A stretch of 64,000 bases of DNA, from NCBI RefSeq assembly GCF_001613405.1, contig NZ_BDCH01000020.1, positions 248,001 through 312,000 of the forward strand, given 5' to 3'. Below the pieces are notes generated by a model. That model ran no database searches and had not been told where the DNA came from. It saw nothing but the letters and a program-made list of their open reading frames with translations. Positions within the stretch are counted from its first letter, which is position 1; the number at the start of each line of letters is the position of its first letter. The position numbers and the translations under genes are program-made. Below are positions 36,095 through 46,137 of this stretch, piece by piece. Origin of the DNA: Nocardia crassostreae (GTDB taxonomy: Bacteria; Actinomycetota; Actinomycetes; Mycobacteriales; Mycobacteriaceae).

Positions 36095-37531
36095 GTGCCC
36101 GGACTGAATCGGATTACCGCATCATTGCTGCGGACCAAGCCTGTTGAACAACTCGCCTCGGATGGGGAGCACTCCGCGCTCCGGCGGAGCATGGGCCTGA
36201 TCCCGCTGATCGCATTGTCCGTCGGCGCGACGCTGGGTACCGGCATCTTCGTCGTACTGGGCGAGGCCGCACCGCTCGCCGGTCCGGCGGTCGTGATCTC
36301 GTTCGCCATCGCAGCCCTCGCGGCATTGTTCTCCGCGCTGTCCTACGCGGAACTGGCCAGCGCCGTCCCGGTGTCCGGTTCGGCGTACTCCTATACCTAT
36401 GCCACGCTCGGCGAGATCATCGCCTGGGTTTGTGGTTGGTGCCTGCTGCTCGAGTACGGCGTATCCGTCGCCGCAGTGGCCGTCGGCTGGGGTTCGTATC
36501 TGAACGAGTTCCTAGGCTCGACCATCGGCTGGCGCATCCCCGAAGCCCTGTCGGCCGCGCCCAGTGAGGGCGGCATCATCGATCTGCCCGCAGCGGTCGT
36601 GGTGCTCATCGCTACCGCGGTGCTTCTCGAAGGCGTCCGCGAGAGCGCGCGGGTCACAACCATCACCACGCTGATCAAGATCTCGGTGCTGATCTTCTTC
36701 GTGGTCGTCGCCGTGACCGCGTTCAACTCCGACAACCTGCAGCCCTTCGCGCCCGCCGGGGTCGCGGGCATCGGCGCCGCGGCCTCGATGGTGTTCTTCT
36801 CCTTCATCGGATTCGACGCCGCCTCCACCGCCGGTGAGGAAGCCAAGAATCCGCAGCGGGATCTGCCGCGCGCCATCATTATTTCGCTCGGCATCGTCAC
36901 CCTCGTCTACGTGCTGGTGGCGCTGACCGCCGTCGCCGCCGTCGGTGTGGACGATGTGAGCAGCTCGGGTGCGTCGCTGGCCACCGTGCTGGAGCAGGTG
37001 ATCGGAAGGGGCTGGCCCGCAACCATTCTCGCCGCGGGCGCGGTGATCGCCATCGCATCGGTGGTGCTGACCGTGCTGTATGGGCAGACGCGCATCCTGG
37101 TCGCCATGTCCCGTGACGGGCTCATGCCGAAGGTGCTGTCGAAGGTCGGGGCCAAGCGGGTGCCGACCGTCAACACGCTCGTCGTCGGCGGCGTGGTCGC
37201 CGTCCTGTCGGCGCTGGTCCCGCTGGGCGAGCTGGTGAACGCCACCAATATCGGCACCCTGCTCTCCTTCGCGCTGGTGAATATCGGAGTCCTGGTGCTG
37301 CGCCGCACGAAACCCGATCTGCCGCGCACCTTCCGCACGCTGGTGCCGCTGGTCCCCGTGCTCGGCGTCGCCATGTGCGTCTGGCTGCTGGCCCACCTCC
37401 CCGGCGTGACCTGGCTCGCCTTCGCCCTCTGGTCCGCCGTCGGCCTGGTCGTCTACTTCACCTACGGCCGCCGCCGCTCCGCCCTGAACAAACCCGCCCA
37501 GACCGAACCCCAGCCAGCCCTGGACAGTTGA
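36095..37531 (+). CDS. APC-family amino acid permease
   Basis: About 478 residues with 12 hydrophobic segments. APC motifs: GLIPLIALSVGATLGTGIFVVLG (TM1, the unwound substrate helix), SALSYAELASAVPVSGSAYSY, FFSFIGFDAASTAGEEAKNP and FALVNIGVLVLRR. Closest in pattern to cationic amino acid transporters (CAT/YfnA group). Substrate probably basic or branched amino acids, not certain. Start GTG 36095 chosen (VPGLNRITASLL); a frame upstream to 36065 is open. It does not form an obvious operon. Confidence 0.88.
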   Translation: MPGLNRITASLLRTKPVEQLASDGEHSALRRSMGLIPLIALSVGATLGTGIFVVLGEAAPLAGPAVVISFAIAALAALFSALSYAELASAVPVSGSAYSYTYATLGEIIAWVCGWCLLLEYGVSVAAVAVGWGSYLNEFLGSTIGWRIPEALSAAPSEGGIIDLPAAVVVLIATAVLLEGVRESARVTTITTLIKISVLIFFVVVAVTAFNSDNLQPFAPAGVAGIGAAASMVFFSFIGFDAASTAGEEAKNPQRDLPRAIIISLGIVTLVYVLVALTAVAAVGVDDVSSSGASLATVLEQVIGRGWPATILAAGAVIAIASVVLTVLYGQTRILVAMSRDGLMPKVLSKVGAKRVPTVNTLVVGGVVAVLSALVPLGELVNATNIGTLLSFALVNIGVLVLRRTKPDLPRTFRTLVPLVPVLGVAMCVWLLAHLPGVTWLAFALWSAVGLVVYFTYGRRRSALNKPAQTEPQPALDS

Positions 37532-37600
37532 TCACCGGGAATCCGTGGCGGCATCGGCCGAGAGGCCACCGCCACCAGTTCCCGGTCGACGTTGTTTCAG
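37531..37600. repeat. Dispersed hairpin repeat, copy 2
   Basis: The reverse complement of the block at 21147-21216, with substitutions and small gaps. It starts at the stop codon of the APC permease. The arms ATCACCGGGAA and TTCCCGGTCGA are conserved with copy 1. Confidence 0.65.
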
Positions 37601-37660
37601 ATTGGCGCGGGATTTCGGGGCGGGCGGTTGCGGGGGCGGCGTAGCTCGTAGGCTCTTGGT

Positions 37661-38473
37661 GTGCGAGCGCTGGAGCAGATTCAACGGTGGCCGGTTCGAC
37701 ATGCGGCGGCGGGTGTCGTGGTCAAGGACAGGGGAGTGGTCGACGCCGAGGGGGATCTCGAGCGGGTGTTCCGGCTCGCTTCGGTGACCAAACCCCTTGT
37801 GGCGTACGCGGTTCTGGTGGCGGTGGAGGAGGGTGCGGTCGAGCTCGACCAGCCCGCCGGGCCGCCCGGGTCCACCGTGCGGCATCTGCTCGCGCATACC
37901 TCCGGGCTGGCCTTCGACACCACCGAGGTGCTGGCCGAACCTGGTGCGCGGCGGATCTACTCCAGTGCCGGTTTCGAGGTGCTGGCCGATTTCGTGTCCG
38001 GGCAGACCGGCATTCCCTTCGAGCGTTATCTGTATGAGGCCGTCTTCGAGCCGCTCGGCATGACCTCCTCCGGGCTGTCCGGGTCCGCCGGACATGCCGC
38101 GCGCTCCTCGGTCGCAGACATGCTGCGGTTCGCTGTCGAATTGCTGAACCCCGAGATCGTGAGTGCGGAATTGCTCGCCGAAGCATCCACAGTGCAATTC
38201 CCGGATCGCAATGGCGTGCTCCCCGGCTATGGCTCGCAGCGCCCCAACGACTGGGGCCTGGGCTTCGAAATCCGCGATCACAAATTGCCGCACTGGACGG
38301 GTGGTTCGAACTCGCCCGGAACATATGGCCATTTCGGACAATCCGGTACCTTTCTGTGGGTCGACCCGGAAGTCGGCATGGCGTGTCTGGCGCTGGCGGA
38401 CGAAAATTTCGGCGACTGGGCGCGGATGGCGTGGCCGACCCTCAGCGATGCCGTGATCGCGGAGTTCGGGTAG
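37661..38473 (+). CDS. Beta-lactamase-family serine hydrolase
   Basis: 270 residues. Motifs: RLASVTKPLVAYA (SxxK), RIYSSAGFEVLADF (Tyr) and YGHFGQSGTFLWVDP near the third motif. Short for the family and without a signal peptide, so a cytosolic esterase or D-aminoacylase-like enzyme is plausible. Start GTG 37661 (VRALEQIQRWPV). Intact; next to DUF3145, as also seen in other Actinobacteria as far as I recall. Confidence 0.85.
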   Translation: MRALEQIQRWPVRHAAAGVVVKDRGVVDAEGDLERVFRLASVTKPLVAYAVLVAVEEGAVELDQPAGPPGSTVRHLLAHTSGLAFDTTEVLAEPGARRIYSSAGFEVLADFVSGQTGIPFERYLYEAVFEPLGMTSSGLSGSAGHAARSSVADMLRFAVELLNPEIVSAELLAEASTVQFPDRNGVLPGYGSQRPNDWGLGFEIRDHKLPHWTGGSNSPGTYGHFGQSGTFLWVDPEVGMACLALADENFGDWARMAWPTLSDAVIAEFG

Positions 38474-38592
38474 AACTCCGACACGTCCAAGAAGTAACAC
38501 TCGTAACTCCGGGCACTCCAGTAAACTCGGGCAACGTCGGCTCTCGGGGTCGTTGGGGAAGACGTCCCTCGTCGAAGCCGGAGGTGTCAGTG

Positions 38593-39126
38593 GTGCGCGC
38601 GTCTAGTCAGTTCGCGGAGGCGACGTCTGGAGTCGTCTATATTCATGCGTCGTCGGCCGCGCTGTGCCCGCACATTGAATGGGCGCTCACCTCAACGCTC
38701 AAGGCGCCCGCCAAACTCCGCTGGACAGCTCAGCCCGCATCATCGGGAAATCTGCGTGCGACCACCGATTGGTACGGTCCGGTCGGTACTGGAGGCCGGT
38801 TAGCCAAGGCATTGCGAGACTGGCCCGTGCTCTACTTCGAAGTCACCGAGGACCCCAGCGAAGGCGTCGACGGCGAACGTTACAGTTTCGTCCCCGGCCT
38901 CGGCCTCTGGAACGGCGCCATGAGCGCGAACGGTGACGTCATGGTTGGCGAAATGCGCCTGCGTTCGATTGTCGAATCGGCCCGCGCCCAAGGCCGCCAC
39001 TCCGCCTCCGACATCGCCGCCGAAATAGACCGCGCCCTCGGCACCGCCTGGGATGATGCCCTCGAGCCCTACCGCCTCGGCGGCGAAGGCGCGGAGATCA
39101 CCTGGCTCCGCCGCGACGTAGGCTGA
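38593..39126 (+). CDS. DUF3145 family protein
   Basis: About 177 residues starting RASSQFAEATSGVVYIH, with CPHIEWALTSTL, WTAQPASSGNLRATTDWYG and a C-terminal EPYRLGGEGAEITWLRRDVG. This strongly conserved actinobacterial family has no known biochemical role. Start is one of two adjacent GTGs (38590, 38593) behind GGAGGT. No membrane segment or signal is visible. Confidence 0.9.
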   Translation: MRASSQFAEATSGVVYIHASSAALCPHIEWALTSTLKAPAKLRWTAQPASSGNLRATTDWYGPVGTGGRLAKALRDWPVLYFEVTEDPSEGVDGERYSFVPGLGLWNGAMSANGDVMVGEMRLRSIVESARAQGRHSASDIAAEIDRALGTAWDDALEPYRLGGEGAEITWLRRDVG

Positions 39127-39270
39127 CCGCACCGCTCTACGACGGAGCTCCGCCCGTCCCGCACGAACGAGCTGCCGGCCCGGATTGCCCACGATGAGCA
39201 CCACCGCCCGGGACCGCCGGACGAACGATGCCCCATCCCCGAAACGCGCTGCCACGAAGGGAGTTTCCCC

Positions 39271-39687
39271 TTGAAGCAGAGGACCACCAGTCCGCTCACC
39301 CTGATCGCCGCGGGCACCCTCACTCTGGCCGCCCTCACGGCCTGCTCCGACACCGACACCGACCCCCACACGGGTCACACCACCCCCGCCCCCACCACCG
39401 TCCGCGCCGACGACACCCCCACCCTCGGCGACCCGGTCCACTGCGGCACCGGCCCCTGGGACCTCGCCGTCGTAGCCTTCACCACCAAGGGCCCAGACTT
39501 CTGCCCGACCGCCCTGTCGGTAGTCAACGCCTACGCCGACGCCCGCAAACAACAACCCGAAGGCGACATCCCGGTGGTCATCGACAACATCCGCTGGGTC
39601 TGCGGCGAACGCCAAGGCGACTCAAACCCCTTCCAACAGTGCGCCAGCCAAAACGAATCCCAAGACAAGATCCGCCTCCTCTCCTGA
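39271..39687 (+). CDS. Small lipoprotein of unknown function
   Basis: 138 residues. Type II signal peptide with lipobox LTAC (TLIAAGTLTLAALTAC); a Thr/His-rich linker (TDTDPHTGHTTPAPTT) and a globular domain with cysteines in VHCGTG, DFCPTA, WVCGER and QCASQ, which may form two disulfides. TTG start at 39271 behind GAAGGGAG. Its four-Cys pattern is common to several Nocardia lipoproteins, function unknown. It ends opposite the PBP gene at a shared hairpin. Confidence 0.75.
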   Translation: MKQRTTSPLTLIAAGTLTLAALTACSDTDTDPHTGHTTPAPTTVRADDTPTLGDPVHCGTGPWDLAVVAFTTKGPDFCPTALSVVNAYADARKQQPEGDIPVVIDNIRWVCGERQGDSNPFQQCASQNESQDKIRLLS

Positions 39688-39715
39688 CGCGCCATCGACC
39701 ACCCATGGGTCAATG

Positions 39716-39768
39716 AGCAGGTAATGGTGCAGGCGACACGCCGCAAACAACCCACACCATTACCTGCT
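39716..39768. terminator. Bidirectional hairpin terminator
   Basis: AGCAGGTAATGGTG and its exact complement form a 14-bp stem with a 25-base loop between the convergent lipoprotein and PBP genes. Confidence 0.7.
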
Positions 39769-39773
39769 TGCGG

Positions 39774-41540
39774 TTAGCGGGGGGTGCGGAGGATGCGGCC
39801 TGCGGTTTCTACTGCGGGGGCGGAGCTTCCTGCGTCGCTGATGAAGACGGCGAAGGCCAGGTCGTCGGCTATGCCTACGAACCAGCCGTGGGCGTGGGTG
39901 TCGTCGATGTATTCGGCGGTGCCGGTTTTGCCTAGGAGGTTGGGGATGTCGCGGAGGGCGGTGGCGGTGCCGCCGGTGATCGTTTCGCGCATCATGGATT
40001 TGATTTGGTCGGCTATGCCGGGTGGGAGGGCTGTCGGGGCGCGGTCGGGGGGGCCGGGCTGACCGGTGACCACGGTGGGGGCGGGGACGGAGCCGTGGGC
40101 GATGGAGGCGGCGACCAGGGCCATGCCGAAGGGGGTGGCGGTGACCTTGCCTTGGCCGATTCCGGCTTCGACGCGTTCGGCGGGGGTTTCGGTGAGGGGG
40201 ACTTTGCCGGTGACGGTGGTGAGTCCGGGGGTTACGTAATCGATTCCGAGGCCGAGTTGGGCGGCGGCATTCGTTAGTCCGTCGGCGGGTAACTGTACGG
40301 CTAACTGGCCCATTGTCGTGTTGCAGGATTGGGCGAAGGCGGTGTGGAGGGGGACCTGGCCGAGGTCGAAGTTGTTGTCGTTGGGGATGCGGCGACCTTC
40401 GATATTCGCGCTGCCGGGGCAGGGGACGACCGTGTCGGGGGTTACCAGGCCCGCTTGCAGGGCGGCGGAGACGGTGACCGTTTTGAAGGTGGAGCCGGGT
40501 GGGTAGAGGCCGGTCAGGGCTATGGGGCCCTGGGCGTCGGCGGCCGGGTTCTGGGCCATGGCAAGGACATTGCCGGTGGAGGGCTGGAGGGCGACGATCG
40601 CGGCGGGCTGTTCGATTGGCGCGAGGGCGGATTCGGCGGCCTGTTGCAGGGCCAGGTCGATGGTTGTCCGGATGTCCGTGGTGGGCTTCGGATCCTGACC
40701 GGCGATGCGCACCGTGCTGCCGTCGGCGGTCTTGGCGCGCACCGCCCAGCCTGCCGCGGCGTCGGCGTTCTGCTGCCACAGGTCGGCCAGGCCGGACAGG
40801 GTGGGGGAGGCGAGGGTCTTATCGGTGGTCAGCAGGCGGGTCTGCGGGGCCAGGGTGACATTGGGCAGGGCCGCGAGCTGCGCTTCGATCGGGGCCAGAT
40901 CGGCGGGACGCAGGCTGATCGCGGTGATCGACTTGCCCTGTGCGCCGTCCAGTTCCGATTGCAGGGAGGCGGCGGTGATGCCGGGGGCGATAGGGCTCAG
41001 TAAGCCCGCGACCGCGCCGGTGTCCGCACCGGGGGAGAGATTGACGAGAGTGACGATCTGCTGGGCCATGAGTTCGCCGCCCGTCGAGTCCAATACCCGG
41101 GCGGGCTGTTGCGGATAGGAAGGTCCGAAGGACAGCGGACCCTGGTCCAGACCCGGTGCGACGGTGGCCGGATTCCAGTGCACCTTCCAACCGCCGGAAT
41201 CCGCCGCGGTGCCGGAGGTCGTGTAGGACCACTCGTGCTTGCCGTCGGTCCCGAGTTTCCAGGTGGCGGCGAGCGTGAAAGTGTCTTTGTCGCCGTCCTT
41301 CCCGGACTCGCGCACCTCGTAGCGTACCTCCTTGCCCAGCCCGTCGTAAAGCCCGCCGAGCGCTGCCGACGCCGCGTTCGGATCATCGGTCAGCGCCGCA
41401 GCGGCTGCGACATCATCGGCGTTCAAGGCATCGGCGAACTGCTGGGCGACCGTCTCCGGCTGCTCCGGGCCCGATGAACAAGCGGCCAGTGCCAACGCGG
41501 GCACCGCGAACAGGGTGACAATCCTGGAGGGGGTACGCAC
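39774..41540 (-). CDS. Penicillin-binding lipoprotein (class B, MecA-N type)
   Basis: 588 residues from GTG 41540. Lipobox LAAC in a type II signal peptide (IVTLFAVPALALAAC), an NTF2-like MecA N-terminal domain, a dimerisation domain, then the transpeptidase: GSTFK (active Ser in SxxK), SCN (SxN) and GKTGTAEY (KTG). It resembles the mycobacterial penicillin-binding lipoprotein PbpLipo (Rv2864c). Function: D,D-transpeptidation of peptidoglycan outside the membrane. The 3' half uses C/A-ended codons almost exclusively, the 5' half mixed G/C; the switch is near 40640. Confidence 0.88.
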   Translation of the reverse strand: MRTPSRIVTLFAVPALALAACSSGPEQPETVAQQFADALNADDVAAAAALTDDPNAASAALGGLYDGLGKEVRYEVRESGKDGDKDTFTLAATWKLGTDGKHEWSYTTSGTAADSGGWKVHWNPATVAPGLDQGPLSFGPSYPQQPARVLDSTGGELMAQQIVTLVNLSPGADTGAVAGLLSPIAPGITAASLQSELDGAQGKSITAISLRPADLAPIEAQLAALPNVTLAPQTRLLTTDKTLASPTLSGLADLWQQNADAAAGWAVRAKTADGSTVRIAGQDPKPTTDIRTTIDLALQQAAESALAPIEQPAAIVALQPSTGNVLAMAQNPAADAQGPIALTGLYPPGSTFKTVTVSAALQAGLVTPDTVVPCPGSANIEGRRIPNDNNFDLGQVPLHTAFAQSCNTTMGQLAVQLPADGLTNAAAQLGLGIDYVTPGLTTVTGKVPLTETPAERVEAGIGQGKVTATPFGMALVAASIAHGSVPAPTVVTGQPGPPDRAPTALPPGIADQIKSMMRETITGGTATALRDIPNLLGKTGTAEYIDDTHAHGWFVGIADDLAFAVFISDAGSSAPAVETAGRILRTPR

Positions 41541-41785
41541 CGTCGCGACCCTACCAACCGTTCCCGTATTCCCAGGTAGACGCGCCTGGCCGCGCGCTCG
41601 GGGGAGCAGTTGCCGATGTAGACGACCGCAGACCCTTCGCGGCCGGGACCTGAACCAGTGTTTCACCGGTGCAGTGCGTTCCAGCGCGAACCTCGCCCCG
41701 CCGCTGCGCGAGCCACATCCTGTGGCCCGCGTATGTGTCCTCTACGCGGCCGCTCGTGGTTCACCTTGCGCAGCAGGATCGGGCA

Positions 41786-43165
41786 TCATGCCAATTCGGG
41801 TGTCATCGGCCGGGTCGCCTCCGACATCGGATCCGGGTCGTCGAGGGGTTCGACGGGTTCGCCGTTCAGGATTCGGGTCAGGCGGTTCTTGTCGAGTTGA
41901 CCTTCCCAGTTCGCGACCACCAGCGTGGCGACGCAATTGCCGAGCAGGTTCACCGTGACCCGCATGGAGTCCATGATGCGGTCCGCGCCCAGCAGGATGG
42001 CCACGGCGGCAACGGGAATGGAGCCGTGGCCGATGGCGCTGACGGTCGCCGACAAGGCCAGGAACGAGGAACCGGGAACGCCCGCCATGCCTTTGGAGGT
42101 CAGCATGAGTACCAGGAGCGCGGTGATCTGCTCGCCGAGGCTCAGATCCACGCCGACGGCTTGGGCCAGGAAGAGCACGCAGACGGCAAGATACAGCGTC
42201 GCGCCATCCAGATTGAACGAATAGCCGGTCGGCACAACGAGACCCGTGGTCGCCCGGGAAGCGCCCGCATCGACCAGCTTGGCCATGATGCGCGGCAGCA
42301 CCACTTCGGTCGACGCGGTACCGAGCGCGATGAACAGCTCATCCTTGATGTAGCGCACGAACTTCCAGAGACTCACACCCGCGAAGACCCGCGTCACCAC
42401 AGCCAGCACGACGAGAAACAGGGCGGCCGCACCGTAACAGCAGGCGATCAGCTTCCCGTAACTGCCAAGGGATTTCAGCCCGTACTGCCCGATGATGAAC
42501 GCCATCGCCCCGAACGCCCCGATCGGCGACAGCTTCATGATCCAGCCGATGACGATGAACAGGATCCGGCTCGCATGATCGATGAGCTCGAGCAGGATCG
42601 GCGGCCCGTTCTCCCCGTACTTGGCCAGCGCCACGCCGAACAGCACCGCCACGAACAGCACCTGTAGCAGCTTGTTCTCCGCGAACGCCGAGATCAGCGA
42701 GCCCGGGATGATGTTCATCAGGAACTCCACGGTGTGCGGGAGCTCGCCATTGCCGGTCTTCTTCGCGATCTGATCCGCGTCGGTCGCCAGCGTCTGCGGA
42801 TCGATGCTGAACCCCGATCCGGGCTCGACCAGATTGCCCACGACCAGCCCGAACACCAGCGCGAAGGTGGTGATCACCTCGAAGTAGATGAGCGCCTTGA
42901 TCCCGATCCGCCCCACCGACTTCAGATTGCCGACATGGGCGATGCCGAGCACCACCGTGCAGAACACGATGGGCGCGATCACCATCTTGATCAGCTTGAT
43001 GAACCCGTCCCCGAGCGGCTTCAGATCCGCCCCGAACTCCGGCCAGGCCGCGCCGACGAGGATCCCGGCGACCACCGCCACCGCCAATTGCGCGAACAGC
43101 GATCGATACCAGGGTGTCCGGCGCGCCGGAGCCGATTCCGCGGGCTTTTCGAGAGTTTCGCACAT
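41786..43165 (-). CDS. dctA: C4-dicarboxylate/cation symporter DctA
   Basis: 459 residues, eight or more membrane segments of the DAACS family. Diagnostic motifs: TASTEVVLPRIMAKL (serine-rich hairpin region), VVPTGYSFNLDG (NMDGT-like motif in TM7), and LGNCVATLVVANWEGQL. Substrate: succinate, fumarate or malate with protons or Na+. Start ATG 43165. No two-component regulator is adjacent. Intact and of typical length. Confidence 0.92.
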   Translation of the reverse strand: MCETLEKPAESAPARRTPWYRSLFAQLAVAVVAGILVGAAWPEFGADLKPLGDGFIKLIKMVIAPIVFCTVVLGIAHVGNLKSVGRIGIKALIYFEVITTFALVFGLVVGNLVEPGSGFSIDPQTLATDADQIAKKTGNGELPHTVEFLMNIIPGSLISAFAENKLLQVLFVAVLFGVALAKYGENGPPILLELIDHASRILFIVIGWIMKLSPIGAFGAMAFIIGQYGLKSLGSYGKLIACCYGAAALFLVVLAVVTRVFAGVSLWKFVRYIKDELFIALGTASTEVVLPRIMAKLVDAGASRATTGLVVPTGYSFNLDGATLYLAVCVLFLAQAVGVDLSLGEQITALLVLMLTSKGMAGVPGSSFLALSATVSAIGHGSIPVAAVAILLGADRIMDSMRVTVNLLGNCVATLVVANWEGQLDKNRLTRILNGEPVEPLDDPDPMSEATRPMTPELA

Positions 43166-43288
43166 GCCGGAACGCTAGAAGCAGTCCGTGTCACCGGGAT
43201 GTCGCCGCTGTTGCCCACCGCGAAACGAACCCATATATCCGCCGGACGGCAGGCATAGTCGCCGCCGAAATGGGTACTCCCACAACAA

Positions 43289-43326
43289 GAACGCGGGCCG
43301 TCTCAATGGAGAGACCGCCCGCGTTC
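43289..43326 (-). terminator. Hairpin terminator of the FAS-II operon
   Basis: GAACGCGGGC pairs with GCCCGCGTTC, extended by TCTC/GAGA after a two-base mismatch, 15 bases beyond the accD6 stop (43341). Confidence 0.6.
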
Positions 43327-43340
43327 CCCGTTTCGGCTGG

Positions 43341-44771
43341 TTACAGCGGAATGTTCTTGTTGTGCTGCGCCGTGGCGGGCGCCGCGGCCAGTGCGGCGGC
43401 AAGGGTGGACCGCGTCTTGGCCGGATCGACGACCTCGTCCACGACGCCGATGGCGATGGCGCGCTCGACGCCGCCCGCGATCCGCTCGTGTTCCTCGGTC
43501 AGCTGCTCGATGAGCGCCTCGCGCTCCTCCTCCGGCGCGGCGGCAATGGCCTTCTTGTGCAGAATGCCGACCGCGGCCTTGGCGCCCATGACCGCGACCT
43601 CGGAGCCCGGCCAGGCATACACGGCCGTCGCGCCCAGCGAGCGGGCGTTCATGGCGATGTAGGCGCCGCCGTAGATCTTGCGGGTCACCAGCGTGACGCG
43701 CGGAACCCGAGCTTCGGCGAAGGCGTGCAACAGCTTCGCGCCGCGGCGCACCACGCCCTCCCACTCCATACCGACGCCCGGCAGATAGCCCGGCACATCG
43801 GTGACCACGATCATCGGAATGCCGAAGGCGTTGCACAGCCGCACGAAACGCGCTGCCTTCTCGGCACTTTCGGAGTTCAAGCAGCCGCCGAGGCGAATCG
43901 GGTTGTTGGCCAGCACACCCACGGTGCGCCCGCCGAGCCGACCCAGCCCGGTGACGATGGAGCGCGCGTACCCGCCCTGCAATTCCTCGAAAGAGCTTTC
44001 TTCGCCGACATTGTCGAGCAGTTCGTGAATGATCGGCTTCACGTCATAGGCGCGCTTGGCCGACTCCGGCAGCATGGCCTTGAGGTCGACATCGCCGTGC
44101 GCGGCGGCGACCAGATCGAATTCGCCCTGCTCGGCGAACATCGAGACGAGGCGACGCGCGCGGTGCATGGCATCGGCCTCGTCATCGGCGACGATATGGC
44201 AGACACCGGACTTCTTGCCGTGGGTGACCGGCCCGCCCAGAGTCGCCATGTCCACGTTCTCACCGGTGACGCTGCGGACCACGTCCGGGCCGGTGACGAA
44301 GACACGGCCCTCGGGGGCCATGATCACGATATCGGTCAGCGCGGGACCGTAGGCGGCGCCACCGGCGGCGAAGCCGAGCACCACCGAAATCTGGGGAACC
44401 TGACCGGACGCTCGGACCATGGCCTCGAAGACCAGTCCGACCGCGTGCAGCGCCTCGACGCCTTCGGCGAGGCGGGCGCCGCCCGAATGCCACAGGCCCA
44501 CAACGGGAATCTGGGAGTCGATGGCCGTATCGATGGCATCGACAATGTGCTTGCACCCCTCGACGCCCATGGCGCCGCCCATAACGGTCGCGTCGGAGCA
44601 GTAGGCCACGGTGCGGACGCCGTCGACCTCGCCGATGGCGGCGAGCACGCCGGACTTGTCGCGCGGGTGCAGCGGGAGCACGGTGCCGGGATCGAAGAAG
44701 CGCTGCAACCGGCCCAGCGGATCACGGGGATCGGTCGCGGTACCAGCATGCGCGGGAGCCATTATGGTCAT
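43341..44771 (-). CDS. accD6: Acyl-CoA carboxylase beta subunit (AccD6-type carboxyltransferase)
   Basis: 476 residues. Carboxyltransferase features: GLWHSGGARLAEGVEAL, FAAGGAAYGPALTD, NNPIRLGGCLNSESAEKAARF, VTDVPGYLPGVGMEWEG and KIYGGAYIAMNARS. Makes malonyl-CoA (with an AccA3-type biotin subunit encoded elsewhere) for fatty and mycolic acid synthesis. Last gene of the operon, directly after kasA, as in M. tuberculosis. ATG 44771 follows AGAGGAG; an upstream in-frame start is less likely. Intact. Confidence 0.93.
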   Translation of the reverse strand: MTIMAPAHAGTATDPRDPLGRLQRFFDPGTVLPLHPRDKSGVLAAIGEVDGVRTVAYCSDATVMGGAMGVEGCKHIVDAIDTAIDSQIPVVGLWHSGGARLAEGVEALHAVGLVFEAMVRASGQVPQISVVLGFAAGGAAYGPALTDIVIMAPEGRVFVTGPDVVRSVTGENVDMATLGGPVTHGKKSGVCHIVADDEADAMHRARRLVSMFAEQGEFDLVAAAHGDVDLKAMLPESAKRAYDVKPIIHELLDNVGEESSFEELQGGYARSIVTGLGRLGGRTVGVLANNPIRLGGCLNSESAEKAARFVRLCNAFGIPMIVVTDVPGYLPGVGMEWEGVVRRGAKLLHAFAEARVPRVTLVTRKIYGGAYIAMNARSLGATAVYAWPGSEVAVMGAKAAVGILHKKAIAAAPEEEREALIEQLTEEHERIAGGVERAIAIGVVDEVVDPAKTRSTLAAALAAAPATAQHNKNIPL

Positions 44772-44877
44772 GGCGGACTCCTCTGAAGAATGTCGAAGTC
44801 CCGGCGGGGAACTCGGGTGCGGGATCGCCATCCGAGAGCCCCGCCGGGACCGCTTGTCTTACTGACCGGATCTGATG

Positions 44878-46128
44878 TCAGTACCGGCCGAGGGCGAGCG
44901 CGACATTGTGCCCACCGAAACCAAAGGAGTTGTTGATCGCGTACTCGATGTCCTGACGGCGAGCTTCGCCGTGCACGACATCCAGGTCGATCTCCGGATC
45001 CTGGTTGTCCAGGTTCAGCGTCGGCGGGACGATGCCGTCCCGGATGCTGAGGACCGTGAGCACCGACTCGAGCGCGCCGACGGCGCCGATCGAGTGGCCC
45101 AGGGCGGACTTGGGCGCGTAGACCGAGGCGTGCTGAACGCCCGCCTTGTGAATCGCGTTCTTCTCCGCGGTGTCACCGATGGGGGTGGCAGTCGCGTGCG
45201 CGTTCACATGGGTGATGTCCTTGGCGGACAGACCCGCGGTCTGCATCGCGCGCTGCATGGCGCGAGCCGCTCCGCTGCCCTCCGGATCCGGCGCCACCAG
45301 GTGGAAGCCGTCGGAGGTGATACCCGCGCCCAGCAGACGGGCGTGGATGGTGGCGCCACGAGCCTTGGCGTGCTCCTCGGTCTCGATGACCATGAGCGCA
45401 CCCGCCTCGCCGAAGACGAAGCCGTCGCGATCCTTGTCGAACGGACGCGAGGCGCCCTTTGGATCGTCGTTGCGGGTGCTCATGGCACGCATCATCGAGA
45501 ACGCGGCGATCGGCACCGAGTCGATGAAGCCCTCGACGCCACCGGTGACGACCATATCGGCGTCACCCATGACGATCATCCGCCACGCATTGGCGATGGC
45601 CTCCGAACCCGACGAGCACGCCGAGACCGGAGTGATCACTCCCGCCCGCGCCTTGAGCTCGAGACCGACGACGGCCGACGGACCGTTCGGCATGACCATC
45701 TGAACGGCCAGCGGCGAGATCTTGCGGTAGCCGCCGTTCTTCAGCTTGTCGACCGAATCGATGAGGGCGTCGCCGCCACCGAGACCGGTGCCGATGGCCA
45801 CACCCAGCCGCAGCGGGTCGACCTCCGGGGTACCGGCGTTCTTCCAGACCTCACGACCGAGGACCATGGCGAGCCGCTCGACATAAGCCATGCGGCGGAT
45901 CTCGACGCGATCCAGCAGGGTGTCCGGCGACACCTTCAGGTGCCCGCCGATACGAACCGGAAGGTTGTACTCCTCGATGAAGTCGTCCTCGAGGACGTCG
46001 ATCCCGCTCTCGCCGTTGAGGAGGCCCTTCCACGTCGCATCGACGTCACCGGCGATCGCCGTGGTCGCCGCCATGCTCGTTACGACGACGTTGGGGAAGT
46101 TCCCATTCAAGGTGGAAGGAGTGGTCAC
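44878..46128 (-). CDS. kasA: Beta-ketoacyl-ACP synthase (KasA)
   Basis: 416 residues. Condensing-enzyme triad: Cys in SACSSGSEA, His in VNAHATATP and His in SALGHSIGAVG; NNSFGFGGHN at the C-terminus. Known: KasA elongates acyl-AcpM with malonyl-AcpM in FAS-II to build meromycolate chains, and is the target of thiolactomycin. ATG 46128 lies 9 bases after the acpM stop. Only one kas gene is present; in M. tuberculosis kasB follows kasA before accD6. Confidence 0.94.
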   Translation of the reverse strand: MTTPSTLNGNFPNVVVTSMAATTAIAGDVDATWKGLLNGESGIDVLEDDFIEEYNLPVRIGGHLKVSPDTLLDRVEIRRMAYVERLAMVLGREVWKNAGTPEVDPLRLGVAIGTGLGGGDALIDSVDKLKNGGYRKISPLAVQMVMPNGPSAVVGLELKARAGVITPVSACSSGSEAIANAWRMIVMGDADMVVTGGVEGFIDSVPIAAFSMMRAMSTRNDDPKGASRPFDKDRDGFVFGEAGALMVIETEEHAKARGATIHARLLGAGITSDGFHLVAPDPEGSGAARAMQRAMQTAGLSAKDITHVNAHATATPIGDTAEKNAIHKAGVQHASVYAPKSALGHSIGAVGALESVLTVLSIRDGIVPPTLNLDNQDPEIDLDVVHGEARRQDIEYAINNSFGFGGHNVALALGRY

Positions 46129-46137
46129 GTGTCGGCC